Assembly: GCF_047324305.1 (NCBI RefSeq)
Contig: NZ_CP178740.1
Span: 5,642,001 to 5,706,000, forward strand
DNA: 64,000 nucleotides
Direction: 5' to 3'
Source: Acerihabitans sp047324305
GTDB taxonomy: Bacteria > Pseudomonadota > Gammaproteobacteria > Enterobacterales > Enterobacteriaceae
The position numbers and the translations under genes are program-made. The notes beneath the pieces were generated by a model. The model was not told the origin of the DNA. It made no database searches and saw nothing but the letters and a program-made list of their open reading frames with translations. How positions within the stretch are numbered: position 1 is the first letter of the stretch; each line of letters opens with the position of its first letter. Shown here piece after piece: positions 60,942-64,000 of this stretch.

Positions 60942-61826
60942 TCACTGCAGATATTGATTCACGATCTGGCGAATCTTCTGCTCCTGTTCCGCGCTGAACC
61001 GGACGGCGTAACGGCTTTCGCCCACGTCATGGCCCATCAGCGCCACCGCTTTTTTCACCGCCGCCGGAGAAAAGGCCACGCTGTAAAGATCGGTGCGCAA
61101 CCCTGTCACGTTTTCCTGCGCCCGGCGCGAACCCGCGATATCGCCGGTATGGAACAATGACCAGATGGCGTTGATTTCACGGGGCGCGACGTTGGCCAGC
61201 CCGGAAATGCAGGCGGTGCAGCCGTCGACAAAACCTTGATGAATCAGGGAGTCAGGGCCGTTCAGCACGTTAAAACCGTCGATGTCCGCGGCGACTGCCA
61301 GGAAACCGCTCAGGCTTTCGTAGCTGCCCGCGCTGTCCTTGATACCGATAATATTGGGGTGCTGCGCCAGGGCGCGCACGGTATCCGGCTGTAACGTATT
61401 GCCGGTGCGCGCCGGAATATTGTAGAGGAATACCGGCACCTCGAGGGCGTCCGCCACCGCCCGGTAGTGAGACATTAATTCATCCTGTTTCAGCGGCACA
61501 AAATACGGCGTGATCACCGAAACCGCGTCGACCCCCAGTTTGGCCACCTGCCGGCCAAGGCGAATGGTATCGCGCGTGGATATTTCACCGATATGGGCCA
61601 CCACCGCCGCCTGGCCCGCCGTTTCATCGACGCAGGTTTCGGTAACCGCCAGCTTTTCACGCTCGTTAAGCACGAAGAACTCGCCGTTGGTGCCGCCGCA
61701 GAAAATCCCGTTGCCGGCGTCCAGCTGGCGCCGGATCTGCGCGCGCATCGCCTTGGGATGGTATTCGCCCTGAGGGTCGAATGTGGTGACGATGGCGGTC
61801 AGTACGCCTTGAATAGTATGGCTCAT
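60942..61826 (-). CDS. DapA/NAL-family aldolase
   Basis: Schiff-base aldolase or dehydratase of the dihydrodipicolinate-synthase family, 294 aa. Seen: GTNGEFFVLNEREK, catalytic Tyr in FLYNIPARTGN, and the Schiff-base Lys in IGIKDSAGS. Biosynthetic DapA is usually single-copy and elsewhere; here, beside dehydrogenases and ACS transporters, a catabolic keto-acid aldolase role is more likely. Start ATG 61826 has AAGAGGA upstream; a start at 61847 overlaps the preceding gene. Confidence 0.9.
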   Translation of the reverse strand: MSHTIQGVLTAIVTTFDPQGEYHPKAMRAQIRRQLDAGNGIFCGGTNGEFFVLNEREKLAVTETCVDETAGQAAVVAHIGEISTRDTIRLGRQVAKLGVDAVSVITPYFVPLKQDELMSHYRAVADALEVPVFLYNIPARTGNTLQPDTVRALAQHPNIIGIKDSAGSYESLSGFLAVAADIDGFNVLNGPDSLIHQGFVDGCTACISGLANVAPREINAIWSLFHTGDIAGSRRAQENVTGLRTDLYSVAFSPAAVKKAVALMGHDVGESRYAVRFSAEQEQKIRQIVNQYLQ

Positions 61827-61843
61827 AATATCCTCTTGATTAA

Positions 61844-62992
61844 TCAATAATTCTTTTGCGGAAATAACGCCAGGTAGATGCCGCGGACATCCGCCGCGCT
61901 CACGGGCGCGGGGACATTTTTCATCAGCCGCTGTACATCCAGCGCCGCCGTCACCAGATAAGAGAGATTATCGGCGGCGATCCCCAGCTCATCCAGGCTG
62001 GCGGGAAGCCGCAGACGTTTTACCAGCGCGGCGAAATAGTCCACCAGCGCGTGTGATTTCTCTTCCTCGTCAAGCGACGTATCGGCCGTGGGCAGCAGAT
62101 CGTAGGCCCGGGCGAATTTCTTTACCGCCGCCGGCCGTACGAAGCGCATGCAGGGAGCGAGCAGGATAGCGTTGGCCACGCCGTGCGGAATATGGTACTT
62201 GCCGCCCAACGGGTAGGACATGGCGTGGACCAAATGGGTGCCGGCGTGGGCAATCGCCGCGCCGCCGTAATAGGATGCCCACAGCATATCCAGACGCGCT
62301 CCCAGGTTGGCGGGCTCGGCCACCGCGGTTTCCAGGCTGGCGAACAGTTTTTTCAGGCCGATCAGGGCATAGTTATCGCTGACCGGGTTGGCGACGGTGG
62401 CGGTAAAACATTCGATTAAGTGGCATAACGCATCGATGCCGGTGGAGGCGGCGATATGCGCGGGCATGCTGGTGGTGAGTTCCGGCGCCAGCGCCACGAT
62501 ATCGGGCAGCATGATCGGCGAAATGATGCCGACTTTGGTCTCTTGTTCCGGAATGGCCAGTATGGCGTTGGGCGTGGCTTCCGAGCCGGTGCCGGCGGTG
62601 GTGGGGATCAGCATCGAGGCGACGCGGGCGCGCGGTTTTTCGCCGGCCAGCAGCGCGTCAAGCGTCGGCGCGCCGGGCACGCACAGCACCGACAACAGTT
62701 TCGCCACATCCAGCACGCTGCCGCCGCCGATGCCGATAACCATATCGACGTCCCGCACCTCCAGCGACGCCAGGATGCGCGCGACGTCATGCTGGCTCGG
62801 CTCCGGCGGCACGCTGTCGATAATATCCACCCGGCGGTCCGGGCTGCGCGCCTGTGCCATCACCGCGCGCACCGCGGGTATGGCGGCGATATTTTTATCC
62901 GTCACCAGCAGCACGCGCCGCTTATCCTTAATAATGTAGCCGATGTCGCTAAGCGCCTGGTAACCGCTGATAACGGTGCTATTGATATTCAT
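61844..62992 (-). CDS. Iron-containing alcohol dehydrogenase
   Basis: NAD-dependent group-III alcohol dehydrogenase, 382 aa. Seen: GIGGGSVLDVAKLLS and IPTTAGTGSEATPNAIL for nucleotide, and metal ligands in GIDALCHLIECF, HLVHAMSYPLGG and HIPHGVAN. Distinct from fucO in this window: the signature after the metal His differs and identity is moderate. First gene of the six-gene operon; DapA-like gene follows within its last codons' reach. Confidence 0.9.
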   Translation of the reverse strand: MNINSTVISGYQALSDIGYIIKDKRRVLLVTDKNIAAIPAVRAVMAQARSPDRRVDIIDSVPPEPSQHDVARILASLEVRDVDMVIGIGGGSVLDVAKLLSVLCVPGAPTLDALLAGEKPRARVASMLIPTTAGTGSEATPNAILAIPEQETKVGIISPIMLPDIVALAPELTTSMPAHIAASTGIDALCHLIECFTATVANPVSDNYALIGLKKLFASLETAVAEPANLGARLDMLWASYYGGAAIAHAGTHLVHAMSYPLGGKYHIPHGVANAILLAPCMRFVRPAAVKKFARAYDLLPTADTSLDEEEKSHALVDYFAALVKRLRLPASLDELGIAADNLSYLVTAALDVQRLMKNVPAPVSAADVRGIYLALFPQKNY

Positions 62993-63132
62993 TAATCCCG
63001 CCTCGCCTCCGACGCCCTGTTCTGATGTCGTTATATTGATTATATTTTGTCATTTTGACCGCATTACTCTTGCCTGTCTTGGCTATTTTATAGGTTATAT
63101 GCGCCATGATTACCTTGATCATGCTCACATTT

Positions 63133-63157
63133 AATCAATTATGATTTTATATAATCA
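63133..63157. promoter_or_regulatory. Overlapping inverted repeats upstream of the Fe-dehydrogenase operon
   Basis: AATCA-N4-TGATT-N6-AATCA: two inverted repeats share the middle half-site, and another AATCA follows at 63163. About 140 bp upstream of the operon start. Likely operator for an unidentified regulator. The rest of the 318-bp gap holds two hairpins and no gene. Confidence 0.4.
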
Positions 63158-63227
63158 CAAACAATCATTTTGTCGCCGGCGGGGTAAGCGCCGGGTCAAT
63201 GGCCTGCGAAGGGTGGTAACGAGAAAG

Positions 63228-63245
63228 GCCAGCGGGAACGCTGGC
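63228..63245 (-). terminator. Hairpin downstream of the ABC ATPase gene
   Basis: GCCAGCG-GGAA-CGCTGGC, perfect 7-bp stem; on the minus strand it is followed by CTTTCTC. About 66 bp after the ATPase stop. A second hairpin, GTGACA-GGG-TGTCAC followed by TTTTT on the plus strand, lies at 63259-63278, with no plus-strand gene upstream. Confidence 0.5.
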
Positions 63246-63310
63246 GGGCGATATTGACGTGACAGGGTGTCACTTTTTAATCCGGTCCGGGGCCGACCGG
63301 CGTTCAACGT

Positions 63311-64000
63311 CTATAAAGGAAAGATCCAGACCTGCCCGGCGGGCAATGACAGCCGGCACAGCCCGTCGCGCGCGGCGGTATCGCCATAGGCGCGCACCGG
63401 TATGCCCTCGGCGGCGGTGCGGAACAGGTATTCCCAGCGGTTGCCAAGGTACATGCGGGTCAGCAGCGGCAGTGAAAGCGTATTATCCCCGGCATCGGCG
63501 GCCCCGTCGGCAAAGCGTACCTGTTCCACCCGGATAACGGCCGCCGCCTCCTGCCCGACCGCCAGCCCCGCGCCGGCGCCGCCCCACAGCGACCAGTCCT
63601 GGCCGTCGATGCGCGCCCGCCCCTCGCGCAGTTCCATCACGCGGCCGTTCAGGCGGTTGTTGCTGCCCATAAACTCGGCGGTAAACAGAGTCGCCGGCGC
63701 GCCGTACATTTCCTGCGGGGTGCCCTGCTGCTCTATCCTGCCGTTATTGAGCAATAAAATCCGGTCTGAAATGGCCATCGCCTCGTGCTGGTCATGGGTG
63801 ACCATCAGCGCCGACAGGCCGAGCCGGATAATCAGCTCGCGCAGGAACACCCGCGCCTCCTCGCGCAGTTTGGCGTCCAGGTTGGAGAGCGGTTCGTCGA
63901 GCAGGATAATGGGCGGGTTATAGACCAGCGCCCGGCCGATGGCCACCCGCTGTTGCTGTCCACCCGAGAGCTGGTGGGGGTGGCGTTGGCCCAGATGCCC
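63311..64000 (-). CDS. ABC transporter ATPase, CUT1/PotA-like (N-terminus beyond window)
   Basis: C-terminal 229 residues of an ATPase for uptake of a sugar, polyamine or iron/phosphonate-type solute. Seen from the right edge: signature LSGGQQQRVAIGRAL, Walker B IILLDEPLSNLDAKLREE, switch MVTHDQHEAMAISDRI, then ADRI-type GTPQEMYGAPATLFTAEFMGSNN and a C-terminal TOBE-type regulatory domain. The coding frame is open through base 64000, so Walker A lies outside. The substrate cannot be set without its partner genes. Confidence 0.92.
   Translation of the reverse strand, partial: GHLGQRHPHQLSGGQQQRVAIGRALVYNPPIILLDEPLSNLDAKLREEARVFLRELIIRLGLSALMVTHDQHEAMAISDRILLLNNGRIEQQGTPQEMYGAPATLFTAEFMGSNNRLNGRVMELREGRARIDGQDWSLWGGAGAGLAVGQEAAAVIRVEQVRFADGAADAGDNTLSLPLLTRMYLGNRWEYLFRTAAEGIPVRAYGDTAARDGLCRLSLPAGQVWIFPL

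Noticed and set aside
58521..62992. Second biosynthetic dapA at 60942
   Set aside because: Although DapA-like, its operon partners are dehydrogenases and carboxylate transporters; lysine biosynthesis was not assumed.
1..64000. tRNA, rRNA or known riboswitch genes
   Set aside because: No cloverleaf, rRNA-like or recognised aptamer pattern was seen when reading the intergenic gaps; a covariance-model scan would be needed to exclude small RNAs.

Overview
The window looks like a chromosomal stretch of a gammaproteobacterium of the order Enterobacterales. The evidence is close, full-length matches by eye to enterobacterial RhaT, FucO, UxaC and RspR-type proteins. GC-rich coding DNA, AT-rich regulatory gaps and a large GC-rich intergenic repeat would fit a Sodalis/Pectobacteriaceae-like genome, but that placement is inference. 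No rRNA, tRNA, CRISPR array, transposase or phage gene was seen. Almost everything is transport, catabolism and local regulation of amino-acid, sugar and sugar-acid compounds: a dense catabolic region with ten local regulators (hutC; FCD-GntR at 22952; RpiR at 32484; LacI at 34395; HxlR at 40604; rspR-like at 43619; tandem-GntR at 55011; and others implied by operators).

Region 1 (1-17454) is a histidine-linked block. A polar amino-acid ABC transporter (1-2354, minus) is followed by a 1.85-kb gap holding an inverted repeat and tandem repeats. Next come a HutC-type repressor (4209-5036, minus) and a rightward set: HyuA/HyuB ATP-dependent cyclic-amide hydrolase, a five-gene Dpp/Opp-type ABC transporter, an unassigned 317-aa protein and histidine ammonia-lyase (HutH). 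The 10-bp palindrome TGTATATACA, the type of site HutC repressors bind, or a one-base variant occurs seven times, in exactly three AT-rich gaps of this block: upstream of the amino-acid transporter, between hutC and hyuA, and upstream of the 317-aa gene. hutU, hutI and hutG are absent. The combination suggests uptake and opening of a cyclic histidine-derived compound, possibly an opine lactam or a hydantoin, before deamination by HutH. This is the best candidate for an undescribed system here.

Region 2 (17547-24758) is a second Dpp-type ABC operon (minus), divergent from a GntR/FCD regulator and an enolase-superfamily enzyme. Two identical ATTTGATCAAAT palindromes lie between them. Region 3 (24799-27623) is rhaT and fucO, divergent around a perfect CRP-type site. 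Region 4 (27891-34234) is one operon: TIM-barrel epimerase, RbsB/A/C-type sugar transporter, RpiR regulator and PfkB kinase, preceded by an interrupted palindrome. Region 5 (34395-37884) is a LacI regulator, an enolase-superfamily sugar-acid enzyme and an ACS-family MFS transporter, with two perfect LacI-type operators.

Region 6 (37914-41146) is an HxlR-EmrA-EmrB-type efflux operon with two 17-bp operators upstream. It is followed by a metallo-beta-lactamase-fold hydrolase, a Tat-exported aldo/keto reductase, an RspR-like regulator, a GPH sugar transporter with uxaC, and a DJ-1/PfpI protein. Region 7 (48443-55982) is a six-gene minus-strand operon (FAH-family hydrolase, FMN alpha-hydroxyacid dehydrogenase, acetoacetate-decarboxylase-like protein, SDR, MHS transporter, M20 peptidase) divergent from a GntR regulator with two winged-helix segments. 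Its substrate is unknown. Region 8 (56058-62992) is another six-gene minus-strand operon (Fe-alcohol dehydrogenase, DapA-like aldolase, D-2-hydroxyacid dehydrogenase, two ACS transporters, cyclase). The window ends inside a CUT1/PotA-type ABC ATPase gene.
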